Positions 54,700 to 63,965 of a stretch of DNA of 64,000 bases are shown one piece after another (the first letter of the stretch is position 1; each line of letters begins with the position of its first letter). The position numbers were made by a program, and so were the translations under genes. A model generated the notes under the pieces. It was given only the letters and a program-made list of their open reading frames with translations, was not told the DNA's origin and ran no database searches. Source of the stretch: Desulfocarbo sp964620595 (GTDB lineage: Bacteria > Desulfobacterota > Desulfarculia > Desulfarculales > Desulfarculaceae); NCBI GenBank assembly GCA_964620595.1, contig CAZUHP010000014.1, forward strand, positions 1 through 64,000. Direction: 5' to 3'.

Positions 54700-55188
54700 A
54701 TGAAAAAACGCGGCATCAGTCTCCAGGTCAATGGAGAGACTTACCAGGTTGAGGTACCGGTGCATCGCACCCTCTTGCAGGTGCTCCGGGACGACCTCGA
54801 CCTCGTGGATACCAAGTATGGTTGCGGCACCGGCGAGTGCGGGGCCTGCACGGTGCTCTTGAACGGAAAACAGGCCATCCTGGCCTGTCTCACCCTGGCC
54901 GCCACCATGGACGGCAAGGAGATCACCACCGTGGCCGGCCTGGAAAAGGACGGCAAGCTGCACCCGGTGCAGGAGGCCTTCGTGGAGGAGCATGCCATCC
55001 AGTGCGGCTACTGCACCCCGGGCATGGTCTTGAAGAGCGTCAGCATACTGGAAAACAATCCCAATCCCGATGAAGCGGAGATCAGGCATTGCCTCGAGGG
55101 CAACATCTGCCGTTGCACGGGCTATGAAAAGATAGTCCGGGCCGTTCAGAGGGCCTGTGAAACCATGCAAGGCGGCGCGTCTGAATAG
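54700..55188 (+). CDS. Molybdenum hydroxylase, 2Fe-2S subunit
   Basis: 162 aa, CoxS/XdhC-type. Plant-type cluster Cys42/47/50/63 (YGCGTGECGACTVLLNG) and a second, all-helical cluster with Cys102/105 and Cys137/139 (QCGYCTPGM, NICRCTGY). Start ATG 54700 six bases after GGAG; an upstream in-frame TTG is less likely. It carries electrons from the Mo site to FAD. Confidence 0.95.
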   Translation: MKKRGISLQVNGETYQVEVPVHRTLLQVLRDDLDLVDTKYGCGTGECGACTVLLNGKQAILACLTLAATMDGKEITTVAGLEKDGKLHPVQEAFVEEHAIQCGYCTPGMVLKSVSILENNPNPDEAEIRHCLEGNICRCTGYEKIVRAVQRACETMQGGASE

Positions 55189-55199
55189 GAGGAGAGGCC

Positions 55200-57557
55200 A
55201 TGTCAGAATACTCTGTGATAGGTAAGCGGGTCCCCAAGGTCGACGCCAAGGCCAAGGTCACCGGACGCGCGGTTTACGCCGACGACCTGCGCATGCCCGG
55301 CATGCTCTACGGCAAGGTGGTGCGCTGCTGGGAGCACGCCCACGCCAAGGTCAAGAGCCTGGATCTGTCCGAGGCGGCCAAGGTGCCGGGCGTGGTCAAG
55401 GTGCTGGGCCCCCAGGACGTGACCAGCAAGGGATACAACAGCGGCGTGCTGGACTTGATGGCCCCTGAGCCGGTGGGCCAGATGCTGGGCGACATCGAGG
55501 ACCAGCACATCTTCACCGACCACGTGAAGCACCAGGGCGATCCCATCTGCGGCATCATCGCCAAGAGCGAGGAGGCGGCCGAGCGGGCCGCGGCCCTGGT
55601 CAAGGTGGAGTACGAACCCCTGCCGGTGTACCTCACCGCCGAGGAGTCCTCCAAGCCGGACGCGGTGCAGTTCACTCCCCTCAAGGAAGGCAACCTGGCC
55701 TTCCAGCTTCCCGAGGGCATGTTCCCCAACCACACCTACGGCTGGGGCGACGTGGAGGCCGGCTTCGCCGAGGCCGACCTCATCGTGGAGGAGACCTTCT
55801 ATTCGCCCAAGACCAAGCAGTGCCAGATGGAGCCCCACACCTATGTGGCCCTCTACGACGACCAGGGGCGCCTCAACTGCTGGACCTCCACCCAGATGCC
55901 CAAGTGCGTGCACCGCAAGCTGTCCAACCTGTTCGAGATGCCCATGAACAAGGTCCACGTGGTGCAGACCACGGTGGGCGGCGGCTTCGGCTGCCGGCTG
56001 GGCATGATCAACGAGCCCCAGGCCTGCGCCATGGCCCTGGCGGTTCCCGGCCGGCCGGTGAAGGTGGCCCAGCTCCGCGAGGAGGACTGGGTGGGCAGCG
56101 AGAGCCGTCACCCGGGCAAGTACAAGATGAAGATGGGCTTCAAGAAGGACGGCACCCCGGTGGCGGTGGACGCCAAGTGGATCTGCGACGGCGGCGGCTA
56201 CTACACCCACGCCTCGGGCACCCAGTTCACCCTGGGCGCCTGGCTGTTCGGCACCTACAAGTTCCAGAACCTGGCCTACCAGGGCCAGCGCTACTACACC
56301 AACGTGACCCCCTGCGGCGCCTACCGCGGCTACGGCAACCCCCAGAACAACTTCGCCATGGAGCAGCTCATAGACCGGGCCCTGAACAAGCTGGGCATCG
56401 ACCCGGTGGAGTGGCGCAAGAAGTGGCACAAGAGCGTGGGGGACGACGGCTGGTGCGCGGGGGTGCCCTATGCCTCCTGCGGCCTGGACGAGTGCCTGGA
56501 AAAGGGTGCCGAGGCCTTTGGCTGGGAGGAGAAGAAGAAGAAGTACGCCAACCAGACCGGGACCAAGCGCCGCGGCATCGGGGTGGCCATCATGACCCAC
56601 ACCTCTGGCGCCATGCCCATGCTCCTGGAGCACACCACCTGCACGGTGCGCATCAACGAGGACGCCAGCGCCGAGGTGCTCATCTCCTGCTCCGACCTGG
56701 GGACCGGCGCCCACACCTCCCTGCAGCAGATCGCGGCGGAGACCCTGGGCTTCCCCATGGAGGACGTGCACCTGCGGGCCCAGGACTCGGACCTGAGCGG
56801 CTTCGACATCGGGGCCCACGCCAGCCGCACCCTGTACGTGGGCGGCGGCGCGGTGATGCAGGCCTGCCTGGAGGCCAAGCGCCAGATCCTGGAGCGGGCG
56901 GCCACCGCCCTGGAGGCCAACGTGGACGACCTGGTCATGGAGGACAAGAAGGTCTACGTCAAGGGCAGCCCGGACAAGTCCATCACCGTGGCTCAGATCG
57001 CCTACGAGGGCGTGTACAACTGGATCATGCCCGACACCGGCCAGTGGATCGGCACCCCGGGCCAGATCCAGGGTTACGCCAGCTACTTCCCGGCCCACAA
57101 CTCCCCGCCCTGGGCTGCGGCCTTCTGCGAGGTGGAGGTGGACATCGAAACCGGCGACTTCAAGCTGATCGAGCTGGTTTCCGCCTCTGACGTGGGCAAG
57201 GCGATCCATCCGCCTTCGGTGGAGGGCCAGATCGAGGGAGCCGTGCAGCAGGGCCTGGGCCAGGCGGCCCTGGAGGAGATCCGCTACGACCAGAACGGCC
57301 TGTGCCTGAACAACGGCTTCACCGACTACCGCACCTTCGGCCCCTCTGACATGCCCAAGATGACCACCATCCTGGTGGAGGAGGAAGACCCCAACGGTCC
57401 CTTCGGCGCCAAGAGCGTGGGCGAGGGCGGCCAGGTGGCGCCGACCGGCGCGGTGGCCAACGCCATCTTCAACGCGATCGGGGTCCAGATCGTGGAGGGT
57501 CCCATCACCCCGGAGAAGATCCTGGCGGCTGTGAAAGAAAAAGGTCTGTCGGCCTAA
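55200..57557 (+). CDS. Molybdenum hydroxylase, Mo-pterin catalytic subunit
   Basis: 785 aa, CoxL/XdhA-type catalytic subunit with the molybdopterin cytosine/guanine cofactor site. Motifs: N-terminal RVDAKAKVTGRAVYADD-like entry, GGGFGCRLG at 260-268, AYRGYGNPQ near 375 and the catalytic Glu742 in GAKSVGEGG. The residues facing the substrate (as in xanthine dehydrogenase, nicotinate or quinoline enzymes) do not identify the compound hydroxylated. The three subunits are encoded in the order M-S-L with short gaps of 33 and 11 bp. Confidence 0.93.
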   Translation: MSEYSVIGKRVPKVDAKAKVTGRAVYADDLRMPGMLYGKVVRCWEHAHAKVKSLDLSEAAKVPGVVKVLGPQDVTSKGYNSGVLDLMAPEPVGQMLGDIEDQHIFTDHVKHQGDPICGIIAKSEEAAERAAALVKVEYEPLPVYLTAEESSKPDAVQFTPLKEGNLAFQLPEGMFPNHTYGWGDVEAGFAEADLIVEETFYSPKTKQCQMEPHTYVALYDDQGRLNCWTSTQMPKCVHRKLSNLFEMPMNKVHVVQTTVGGGFGCRLGMINEPQACAMALAVPGRPVKVAQLREEDWVGSESRHPGKYKMKMGFKKDGTPVAVDAKWICDGGGYYTHASGTQFTLGAWLFGTYKFQNLAYQGQRYYTNVTPCGAYRGYGNPQNNFAMEQLIDRALNKLGIDPVEWRKKWHKSVGDDGWCAGVPYASCGLDECLEKGAEAFGWEEKKKKYANQTGTKRRGIGVAIMTHTSGAMPMLLEHTTCTVRINEDASAEVLISCSDLGTGAHTSLQQIAAETLGFPMEDVHLRAQDSDLSGFDIGAHASRTLYVGGGAVMQACLEAKRQILERAATALEANVDDLVMEDKKVYVKGSPDKSITVAQIAYEGVYNWIMPDTGQWIGTPGQIQGYASYFPAHNSPPWAAAFCEVEVDIETGDFKLIELVSASDVGKAIHPPSVEGQIEGAVQQGLGQAALEEIRYDQNGLCLNNGFTDYRTFGPSDMPKMTTILVEEEDPNGPFGAKSVGEGGQVAPTGAVANAIFNAIGVQIVEGPITPEKILAAVKEKGLSA

Positions 57558-57578
57558 GCACACGAGAAGGGGCTGGTT

Positions 57579-58937
57579 ATGCTCGACTTGAAAATCACCA
57601 ACGGAAAGGTTTTTCTGCCTGGGAGCGGCTTTTTCGACCTGGCAGTGGGAGTGAAAGACGGAAAGGTAGCCCTCCTGGCCGCCCCTGACCAGATGCCGGA
57701 GGCCAAGCAGACCATAGATGCCGGGGGCAACTATGTGACTCCCGGCTTCATCGATCCCCATATCCACCTGGGCATCTTCGGCGACTTCGCCATGGAGTGC
57801 GAGAACGAGACCCGCGCGGCCCTGGCCGGCGGCGTCACCACGGTGGGCGTGTTCATGGGAGGCGACCAGTCCTACCTGGGCATGTTGCCGGAACTCGTGG
57901 ACACGGTGGAGGCCAAGTCCTCCATCGACCTGTTCTTCCACCTGAGCATCTTCACCCCCGAGCAGCTCGGCGAGATCGACGAGTACGTCAAGCGGTTCGG
58001 GGTCACTTCGTTCAAGTTCTACATGGCCGGCGTGCGGGGGGTGTTCCCCGGCGTGAACGACGGCTTCGTGCTGGAGGGGTTCCGCAAGGTGGCCTCCCTG
58101 GGGGACAAGGCCATTGCCGCCATCCACTGCGAGGACCAGTCCATGCTGGACGTGGCCTTTGAGAAGCTGGCCGCCAGCAAGCCCAACGGCACCCTGGCCG
58201 ACTGGACCGAGGCCCATCCCGAGATGGCCGAGGAAGAGGCGGTCATGCGGGCGGTGTTCCTGGCCGAGAAGGCCGGCAACCGGCTCTACTGCGTGCACAT
58301 CTCCAGCAAGCTGGGCGTGGAGCGCTTCGCCCGGATGGTGGGCGGCGGCCACCCGCGCATCTTCGGCGAGACCACCAGCGCCTACCTGTCGGTGAGCAAG
58401 CACGACAAGGTGGGGCTCCTGGCCAAGATGCTGCCCCCCTTGCGGGACCAGGAGGACATCGAGGCCCTGTGGGCCCGGGTGGCCGACGGCACCATCTCCT
58501 CCCTGGGCACGGACAACGTGTCCATGACCAGGGAGGTCAAGGGCGCGGAAAAGGGCATGCTGGAGGCCATGCCCGGGTATCCCATCCTGCAGACCCACAT
58601 GGCCTCCATGCTCACCGAGGGATACCACCAGCGCGGGGTGCCCCTGGAGGCGATCCTGTACAAGGCCACCGCCGGGCCGGCCAAGATATTCGGCCTGTAT
58701 CCCCAAAAGGGCACCATCGCGGTGGGCAGCGACGCTGACCTGGTGATCCTGGACCTGGACAAGGAGCAGAAGGTGGACAGCAGCCAGCGCTTCTCCTACG
58801 GCGACTTCTCCATCCACGAGGGGCGCACCCTCAAGGGGTGGCCCGCCACCGTGGTCAAGGGCGGCGAGGTGGCCTATCAGGACGGAAACATCCTGAGCAA
58901 GCCCGGGGCCGGCTCCTGCTTGCGGCGCTCGCTATAG
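57579..58937 (+). CDS. Dihydropyrimidinase/dihydroorotase-type cyclic amidohydrolase
   Basis: 452 aa. Binuclear metal site: His61/63 (DPHIHLG), carboxylated-Lys candidate Lys146 (SFKFYMAG), His183 (IHCEDQS), His240 (YCVHIS) and Asp312 (LGTDN; the usual His after Asp is Asn). Opens cyclic amides such as dihydropyrimidines, hydantoins or allantoin; by context it may open a ring formed after Mo-dependent hydroxylation. It starts 21 bp after the Mo subunit gene. The exact substrate is unknown. Confidence 0.9.
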   Translation: MLDLKITNGKVFLPGSGFFDLAVGVKDGKVALLAAPDQMPEAKQTIDAGGNYVTPGFIDPHIHLGIFGDFAMECENETRAALAGGVTTVGVFMGGDQSYLGMLPELVDTVEAKSSIDLFFHLSIFTPEQLGEIDEYVKRFGVTSFKFYMAGVRGVFPGVNDGFVLEGFRKVASLGDKAIAAIHCEDQSMLDVAFEKLAASKPNGTLADWTEAHPEMAEEEAVMRAVFLAEKAGNRLYCVHISSKLGVERFARMVGGGHPRIFGETTSAYLSVSKHDKVGLLAKMLPPLRDQEDIEALWARVADGTISSLGTDNVSMTREVKGAEKGMLEAMPGYPILQTHMASMLTEGYHQRGVPLEAILYKATAGPAKIFGLYPQKGTIAVGSDADLVILDLDKEQKVDSSQRFSYGDFSIHEGRTLKGWPATVVKGGEVAYQDGNILSKPGAGSCLRRSL

Positions 58938-58976
58938 GCCGGCCGTCAGGGCGGCCCCCAGAGGCTGGGAGAGAAC

Positions 58977-59096
58977 ATGACCTGCTTGGAGAAAATATTC
59001 ACGACCCCGCGGGTGGGCGAAGCGGGCGGCGAGCGCGTCTTCTGCCGAGCGGGCGGCGTGGATGAGGGCAGGGCCCTGTTCGGCTCCCAGCCGTGA
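58977..59096 (+). CDS. Possible small protein, 39 aa
   Basis: ATG 58977 follows GGGAGAG, and the frame runs to TGA 59094-59096, thirteen bases before a strong terminator hairpin. The protein (starts MTCLEKIFTTPRVGEAGG) has two Cys and no known family. Position supports a last gene of the Mo-hydroxylase operon, but the base composition also allows a chance frame. Confidence 0.3.
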   Translation: MTCLEKIFTTPRVGEAGGERVFCRAGGVDEGRALFGSQP

Positions 59097-59108
59097 ACCC
59101 AAAGCATC

Positions 59109-59137
59109 GTGCCGGAGCCGCCTGGCGGCTCCGGCAC
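59109..59137 (+). terminator. Strong hairpin between amidohydrolase and oxidoreductase operons
   Basis: GTGCCGGAGCCGCC with its complement GGCGGCTCCGGCAC (14 bp, minimal loop), then CTTTCC. Likely a terminator or attenuator, so the following five genes may be partly or separately transcribed. Confidence 0.6.
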
Positions 59138-59180
59138 CTTTCCTAACAGTTCAAATGCGGCATTCAGCCAGGGATTGAGC

Positions 59181-59753
59181 ATGTACGAGATACGTTTTCA
59201 CGGCCGCGGCGGCCAGGGAGCGGTCCTGGCCTCCAAGATTCTGGCCAAGGCCTTGGTGGAGGAGGGCAAGCACGTGAAAGCCATCCCCGCCTTCGGGTTC
59301 GAGCGCAGGGGGGCGCCGGTGTCTGCCTTCCTGCGCTACGACGATCACCCGATCCGCAAGGTGACCAACATCTACCATCCCGACTGCATCATCTGCCTGG
59401 ACCCCACCCTCCCGCGCTCGGTGGACATCTTCCAGGGCATGAACCCGGAGGGCGTGCTGCTTCAGGCCACCCAGAAGGACATCCAGGCCCTGGAGCTTCC
59501 CGGCACCCTGAAGAAAGTGGGCCTGTGCGACGCCTTTGGCATCGCCCTGGACATCTTCGGGCGGCCCATAACCAACTCCATCATGCTGGGCAGCTTCGCC
59601 CGCACCACCGGCATCGTGTCCCTGGCTTCCATAAACAAGGGCATGGAGTCGGTGGCCTTCCGCGACGCGGCCCTGGACCTGAACATCAAGGCCGTGAAGC
59701 GGGGATACGAGGAGACCAAGGTCCACGAGCTAGGGGGAGGGCAGGGCAAATGA
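59181..59753 (+). CDS. 2-oxoacid:acceptor oxidoreductase gamma subunit (padE-type)
   Basis: 190 aa. Gamma-family POR domain with FHGRGGQGAVLASKILAKA at the start and GFERRGAPVSAFLRYDDHPI, which bind CoA/TPP-side elements. First of five genes in the order gamma, delta, alpha, FAD subunit, beta, the same as phenylglyoxylate dehydrogenase padEFGHI in Aromatoleum. Substrate could be phenylglyoxylate or another 2-oxoacid. Its stop overlaps the next start by 4 bp. Confidence 0.9.
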   Translation: MYEIRFHGRGGQGAVLASKILAKALVEEGKHVKAIPAFGFERRGAPVSAFLRYDDHPIRKVTNIYHPDCIICLDPTLPRSVDIFQGMNPEGVLLQATQKDIQALELPGTLKKVGLCDAFGIALDIFGRPITNSIMLGSFARTTGIVSLASINKGMESVAFRDAALDLNIKAVKRGYEETKVHELGGGQGK

Positions 59754-60043
59754 GACCGCAGGCCAAGAAACCCTTTGATCAATCGACCATACCCAACGAC
59801 CTCTGCCCCATCGCCACCGAGTATTCGGTGCTCAAGACCGGGGACTGGCGGGCGGAACGGCCGGTGGTGGACCGGGACCGTTGCGTGAAGTGCGCCACCT
59901 GCTGGCTCTATTGCCCCACCCAGTGCATCCAGGAGAAGCTCGCCTGGTTCGAGGCCAACCTGGAAATCTGCAAGGGCTGCGGGATCTGCGCCCAGGAGTG
60001 CCCCCACCACGCCATCTCCATGATTCCAGAGCTAGAGGATTAG
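59750..60043 (+). CDS. 2-oxoacid:acceptor oxidoreductase delta subunit, ferredoxin type (padF-type)
   Basis: 97 aa. Two 4Fe-4S motifs: CVKCATCWLYCPTQC and CKGCGICAQECPHHA. The N-terminal 45 residues match POR delta subunits (DLCPIATEYSVLKTGDWR). Start ATG 59750 overlaps the gamma stop. It passes electrons from TPP to the acceptor side. Confidence 0.93.
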   Translation: MRPQAKKPFDQSTIPNDLCPIATEYSVLKTGDWRAERPVVDRDRCVKCATCWLYCPTQCIQEKLAWFEANLEICKGCGICAQECPHHAISMIPELED

Positions 60044-60046
60044 TTC

Positions 60047-61249
60047 ATGCCCAAAACCATAGTTTGCGACGGAAACGAGGCTGCGGCCTGGGGCGTGTCC
60101 CGGGCCTGCCCCGACATGGTGGCAGTGTATCCCATCACCCCCCAGTCCTCCCTGGCCGAATACATCAGCCAGTTCGTGGCCGACGGCATAATCGACGCCG
60201 ACCTGATGGACGTGGAGGGCGAGCACAGCGTGCTCTCGGTCCTGCAGGGCGCCTGCCTGGCCGGGGCCCGCACCTTCACCGCCACCTGCGGCCAGGGCCT
60301 GGCCTTCATGTTCGAGCCCTACTTCCGCACCCCGCCCCTGCGCCTGCCCATCGTGATGTCCATCGTCACCCGCGACGGCATCACCCCCCAGTGCGTGTGG
60401 GGTGGCCAGCAGGACGCCATGACCGTGCGGGAGGTGGGCTGGATCCAGATGTACTGCGAGACCGTGCAGGAGGTGCTGGACACGGTGATCATGGCCTACC
60501 GGGTGGCCGAGAACCGGGAGGTGATGCTGCCGGTGAACGTGTGCCACGACGGCAACTACCTCTCCTACGGCGTGGAAAGGGTGGAGGTGCCCGACCAGGA
60601 GGATGTGGACCGGTTCCTGGGTGAGAAGAACACCAACTGGCACGTGGCCCTGGACCCGGAGCGCCCCATGGGGGTGGACCCCCTGACCGGCGGCGCCGGC
60701 GGCACTGGTCCCTCCTTGTTCGTGCGCTACCGCAAGGGCTCCTGCCGGGGCATGCAGAACGCCCTGCGGGTGATTACCGAGGTGCACCAGGAATGGGGCG
60801 AGCGCTTCGGCCGCTTCCACGCCCCCCTGGTGGAGGAGTACCGCCTGGAGGACGCCGAGTTCGCCCTGGTGACCATCGGCAGCATGACCGGCGCGGGCAA
60901 GGACGCGGTGGACGCGGCCCGCGAGCAGGGGAAAAAGGTGGGCCTGATCAAGATCAAGACCTTCCGCCCCTTCCCCTTGCAGGCCCTGTTGCAGGCGGTC
61001 TCCAAGGTCAAGGCCCTGGGAGTGGTGGACCGCTCGGTCAGCTTCGGCTGGAACGCCGGGCCGGTCTACCAGGAGCTGCTGTCCACCCTGTACCACCTGG
61101 AGAAGCGCATCCCGGCCACCAGCTTCATCGGCGGCCTGGCCGGCGCGGACATCACCGAGGAGCACTTCCAGCGCGTCATCGACATCACCGAGGGGACCTT
61201 GAAAGGCGAGGTGCCCCAGCAGCCCATCTGGCTCAATGAAAACGACTGA
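60047..61249 (+). CDS. 2-oxoacid:acceptor oxidoreductase alpha subunit (padG-type)
   Basis: 400 aa. POR alpha (pyrimidine-binding domain of the TPP enzyme): GNEAAAWGVSRACPDMVAVYPITPQSS, FTATCGQGLAFM, the Arg/Glu-containing middle GGQQDAMTVREVGW, and a C-terminal domain with TIGSMTGAGKDAVDAARE. Length and layout match PadG. Starts four bases after the delta stop. Confidence 0.93.
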   Translation: MPKTIVCDGNEAAAWGVSRACPDMVAVYPITPQSSLAEYISQFVADGIIDADLMDVEGEHSVLSVLQGACLAGARTFTATCGQGLAFMFEPYFRTPPLRLPIVMSIVTRDGITPQCVWGGQQDAMTVREVGWIQMYCETVQEVLDTVIMAYRVAENREVMLPVNVCHDGNYLSYGVERVEVPDQEDVDRFLGEKNTNWHVALDPERPMGVDPLTGGAGGTGPSLFVRYRKGSCRGMQNALRVITEVHQEWGERFGRFHAPLVEEYRLEDAEFALVTIGSMTGAGKDAVDAAREQGKKVGLIKIKTFRPFPLQALLQAVSKVKALGVVDRSVSFGWNAGPVYQELLSTLYHLEKRIPATSFIGGLAGADITEEHFQRVIDITEGTLKGEVPQQPIWLNEND

Positions 61250-61264
61250 GGCGGGATACCCGAT

Positions 61265-62527
61265 ATGCCGGAGACCAAGTATCTGATAGTGGGTGGCAGT
61301 CACGCGGGCCTGGCGGCCCTGGAGGCCATACGGCTGGTGGACCAGGAGGGGCCCATCACCATGGTGACCAAGGAGGACCATCTGCCCTATTCCCCCACCG
61401 TGCTGCCGTATGTCTTTTCCGGAATGGCCGACCCGGAGCGCATCTTCCTGCGGGACGCGGAGTACTTCCAGGCGAACCGGGTCCAGTTCCTCCCCGGCAC
61501 CGCGGTGGAAGGGCTGGACGCGGACGCGTCCAAGGTGACCCTCCAGGACGGGGGGGAGATATTCTTCGAAAAGGCGCTCTTCGCCACCGGGGCCCGCCCC
61601 CTGGTCCCCAAGATCGAGGGGCTCCAGGCCGCGCCCTATTGCGTGCTGCGGACCCTGGCCGACGCCCTCAGCCTGAAGAAGTGCGCGGCCGAGGCGGGCT
61701 CGGCGATCGTGCTGGGCGCGGGGCTGGTGGGGATGCACGCCGCCGAGAACCTGGCCCTGGCCGGGATGAAGGTCACCCTGGTGGAGATGTTCTCCCAGGT
61801 CCTGCCCGGCTACTTCGACCGGAGGGCCGGCGGCATCATCAAAAAGGTGTTCCAGGAGAACGGGGTGAAGATGCTCCTGGGCAGCCCGGTCACCCACGTG
61901 CTGGCCAACCACAAGGGGTGCGCCCTTTCCCTGGAGAGCGGCTTGGACCTTTCGGCCGACCTGCTCCTGGTGGCCACCGGCGTGCAGCCCAACCAGGAGG
62001 GCCTGTTCGGCCAGGAGCTGAACAACGGGCCCGGCGTGGTGGTGGACGACTACATGCGGACCGGCCTGAAGAACGTGTGGGCCGCCGGCGATCTGGTGCA
62101 GGCCCGCTGCTTCTTCCGGGGAGAGCCGGTGTACAGCGCCACGTTGCCCCTGGCCGTGGAGCAGGGGCGCATCGCCGGGGCGGACATGGCCGGGGACGAG
62201 GCGGTGAAGCCCTATGGCGGCTCCATCGCGCTCAACACCTACAGCTTCTTCGGCAACCGCGCCTTCTCGGTGGGCTGGACGGTTCCCTCCGGCTCCGCCA
62301 AGGGCCTGGAGGTGGATTTCCAATACTCCCCCGCCGGCCTGCGCTACCAGAAGCTGGTGTTCAAGGGGGACCGCCTGGTGGGAGCCATGGGCGTGAACAG
62401 CGACCTGGACCCGGGCGTGTTGTTGCAGCTTATCCGCCGCAAGGTGGACCTGGGCGGGATCAAGAAGCAGTTCGCGGCCGAGCCCGCCAAGCTGGGGCGG
62501 ATGTTGATGACCAAACTGTGGCGTTGA
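61265..62527 (+). CDS. FAD/NAD(P) oxidoreductase subunit (padH-type epsilon)
   Basis: 420 aa. Pyridine-nucleotide-disulphide oxidoreductase fold: FAD site LIVGGSHAGLAALEAI, NAD(P) site IVLGAGLVGMHAAENLALAG, AAGDLVQARCFFRG near the end of the FAD part. No redox-active CxxC. In phenylglyoxylate dehydrogenase this subunit transfers electrons to NAD+. Its presence inside the POR operon is the main reason for comparing it with pad. Confidence 0.9.
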   Translation: MPETKYLIVGGSHAGLAALEAIRLVDQEGPITMVTKEDHLPYSPTVLPYVFSGMADPERIFLRDAEYFQANRVQFLPGTAVEGLDADASKVTLQDGGEIFFEKALFATGARPLVPKIEGLQAAPYCVLRTLADALSLKKCAAEAGSAIVLGAGLVGMHAAENLALAGMKVTLVEMFSQVLPGYFDRRAGGIIKKVFQENGVKMLLGSPVTHVLANHKGCALSLESGLDLSADLLLVATGVQPNQEGLFGQELNNGPGVVVDDYMRTGLKNVWAAGDLVQARCFFRGEPVYSATLPLAVEQGRIAGADMAGDEAVKPYGGSIALNTYSFFGNRAFSVGWTVPSGSAKGLEVDFQYSPAGLRYQKLVFKGDRLVGAMGVNSDLDPGVLLQLIRRKVDLGGIKKQFAAEPAKLGRMLMTKLWR

Positions 62528-62639
62528 GGCGGGCGGGGTCCAACCGGACCCGGCCCGGCTTCGCCCCTTGCCCGTTACAGGCCAAACAGGCGCGGCAGGG
62601 GATTTTGCCCAACCAGTCGGAGTAAACGGAGAACTATTG

Positions 62640-63965
62640 ATGGGCCGCAGTTACTATACGATCGCTTTTCACGCGGACAAGTGCGACGGCTGCCGGGATT
62701 GCGAAACCGCCTGTGCCCAGGCCAAGGCCGGTTCCGGCGACCCCGCCCATTCACGGGTGCGGATAGCCTTTGAGACTGGCGGGGAGCCGGCGGGGCTGGC
62801 CCTTTGCCGCCAGTGCGCCTTGCCCCAGTGCGTCATGAACTGCCCGGCCGGGGCGCTGAGCAAGGACCTGGATTCGGGCGTGGTGACCTGGGACGAGTCC
62901 AAGTGCGTGGGCTGCAAGATATGCACCCTGGCCTGTCCCTACGCGGGCATGACCTACAACCCCCTCACCAGCCAGGTGATGAAATGCGACCTGTGCGGGG
63001 GCGGGGAGCTGGCCTGCGTCAAGGCCTGCACCAAGGGCGCCCTGGAGCTGGTCACCGGCGCGGACCTATACAACCAGTGGGGCGATTTGGAAGACCTGTT
63101 CGTCCCCGGCATCTCGGCCTGCCTGGGCTGCAATTCCGAGCTCCTGGTGCGCCACACCCTGCGCCGGGTGGGCCCGGACACGGTGGTGGCCACCCCTCCG
63201 GGCTGCATCGCCGGGGTGGGCGCGGTGGGCGTGAACGGCCTCACCGCCACCAAGACCCCGGTCTTCCACCCCCTGCTCACCAACACCGCCTCCATGCTGG
63301 CCGGCGCCCGCCGCTACTACAACCGCATCGGCCGGGACGTGACCATGCTGGCCTTTGCCGGCGACGGCGGCGCGGCCGACGTGGGGTTCCAGTCGCTCTC
63401 CGGCGCGGCCGAGCGGGGCGAGCAGATGATCTACATCTGCGTGGACAACGAAGGCTACATGAACACGGGCGTGCAGCGTTCGAGCACCACCCCCTACGGG
63501 GCCTGGACCTCCACCACCCCGGTGGGCTCGGTGCTCAGGGGCAAGACCCGCGACTCCAAGCCCATGCCCATAATCATGATGATGCACAACTGCGAGTACG
63601 TGGCCACGGCCTCCACCGCCTTTTTGGAGGACTACTACCGCAAGCTGGAAAAGGCCATAGAGGCCGCCAAGCGCGGCATGGCCTACATCCACGTGTTCTC
63701 GCCTTGCCCCACCGGCTGGCGCTTCGCCCCCAGCAAGCTCATCGAGGTGGGGCGCAAGGCGGTGGAGACCAACATGGTGCCGCTTTGGGAGTACGACCAC
63801 CAGGTGGGGCGCCTGGAGTTCACCCATCCGGTGGACCAGCCCCTGCCGGTGGCCGAATACTTGTCCCTCATCGGCAAGTATCGGCACCTGAGCGACGAGC
63901 AGATAGCGCATATCCAGCAGAGCACCGACCACCAGGTGGAGCTGCTGAGCAAGTTTACGCAATGA
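62640..63965 (+). CDS. 2-oxoacid:acceptor oxidoreductase beta subunit with N-terminal ferredoxin domain (padI-type)
   Basis: 441 aa. N-terminal about 140 residues hold several 4Fe-4S motifs (CDGCRDCETAC, CRQCALPQCVMNCP, CVGCKICTLACP, CDLCGGGELACVKAC). The rest is POR beta, the TPP pyrophosphate domain, with FAGDGGAADVGFQS, YICVDNEGYMNTGVQRS and PYGAWTST. The ferredoxin-beta fusion is as in PadI. ATG 62640 with GGAG nine bases before is chosen over the upstream ATG at 62568. The gene ends 35 bp before the window edge. Confidence 0.92.
   Translation: MGRSYYTIAFHADKCDGCRDCETACAQAKAGSGDPAHSRVRIAFETGGEPAGLALCRQCALPQCVMNCPAGALSKDLDSGVVTWDESKCVGCKICTLACPYAGMTYNPLTSQVMKCDLCGGGELACVKACTKGALELVTGADLYNQWGDLEDLFVPGISACLGCNSELLVRHTLRRVGPDTVVATPPGCIAGVGAVGVNGLTATKTPVFHPLLTNTASMLAGARRYYNRIGRDVTMLAFAGDGGAADVGFQSLSGAAERGEQMIYICVDNEGYMNTGVQRSSTTPYGAWTSTTPVGSVLRGKTRDSKPMPIIMMMHNCEYVATASTAFLEDYYRKLEKAIEAAKRGMAYIHVFSPCPTGWRFAPSKLIEVGRKAVETNMVPLWEYDHQVGRLEFTHPVDQPLPVAEYLSLIGKYRHLSDEQIAHIQQSTDHQVELLSKFTQ

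Noticed and set aside
53797..57557. 4-hydroxybenzoyl-CoA reductase
   Set aside because: The FAD subunit lacks the Cys-rich insertion that carries the extra 4Fe-4S cluster in that enzyme.
55203..58817. A 1200-codon open frame on the minus strand opposite the Mo subunit and amidohydrolase
   Set aside because: His/Gly/Leu-rich composition typical of antisense frames in GC-rich genes; the plus-strand proteins have clear families.
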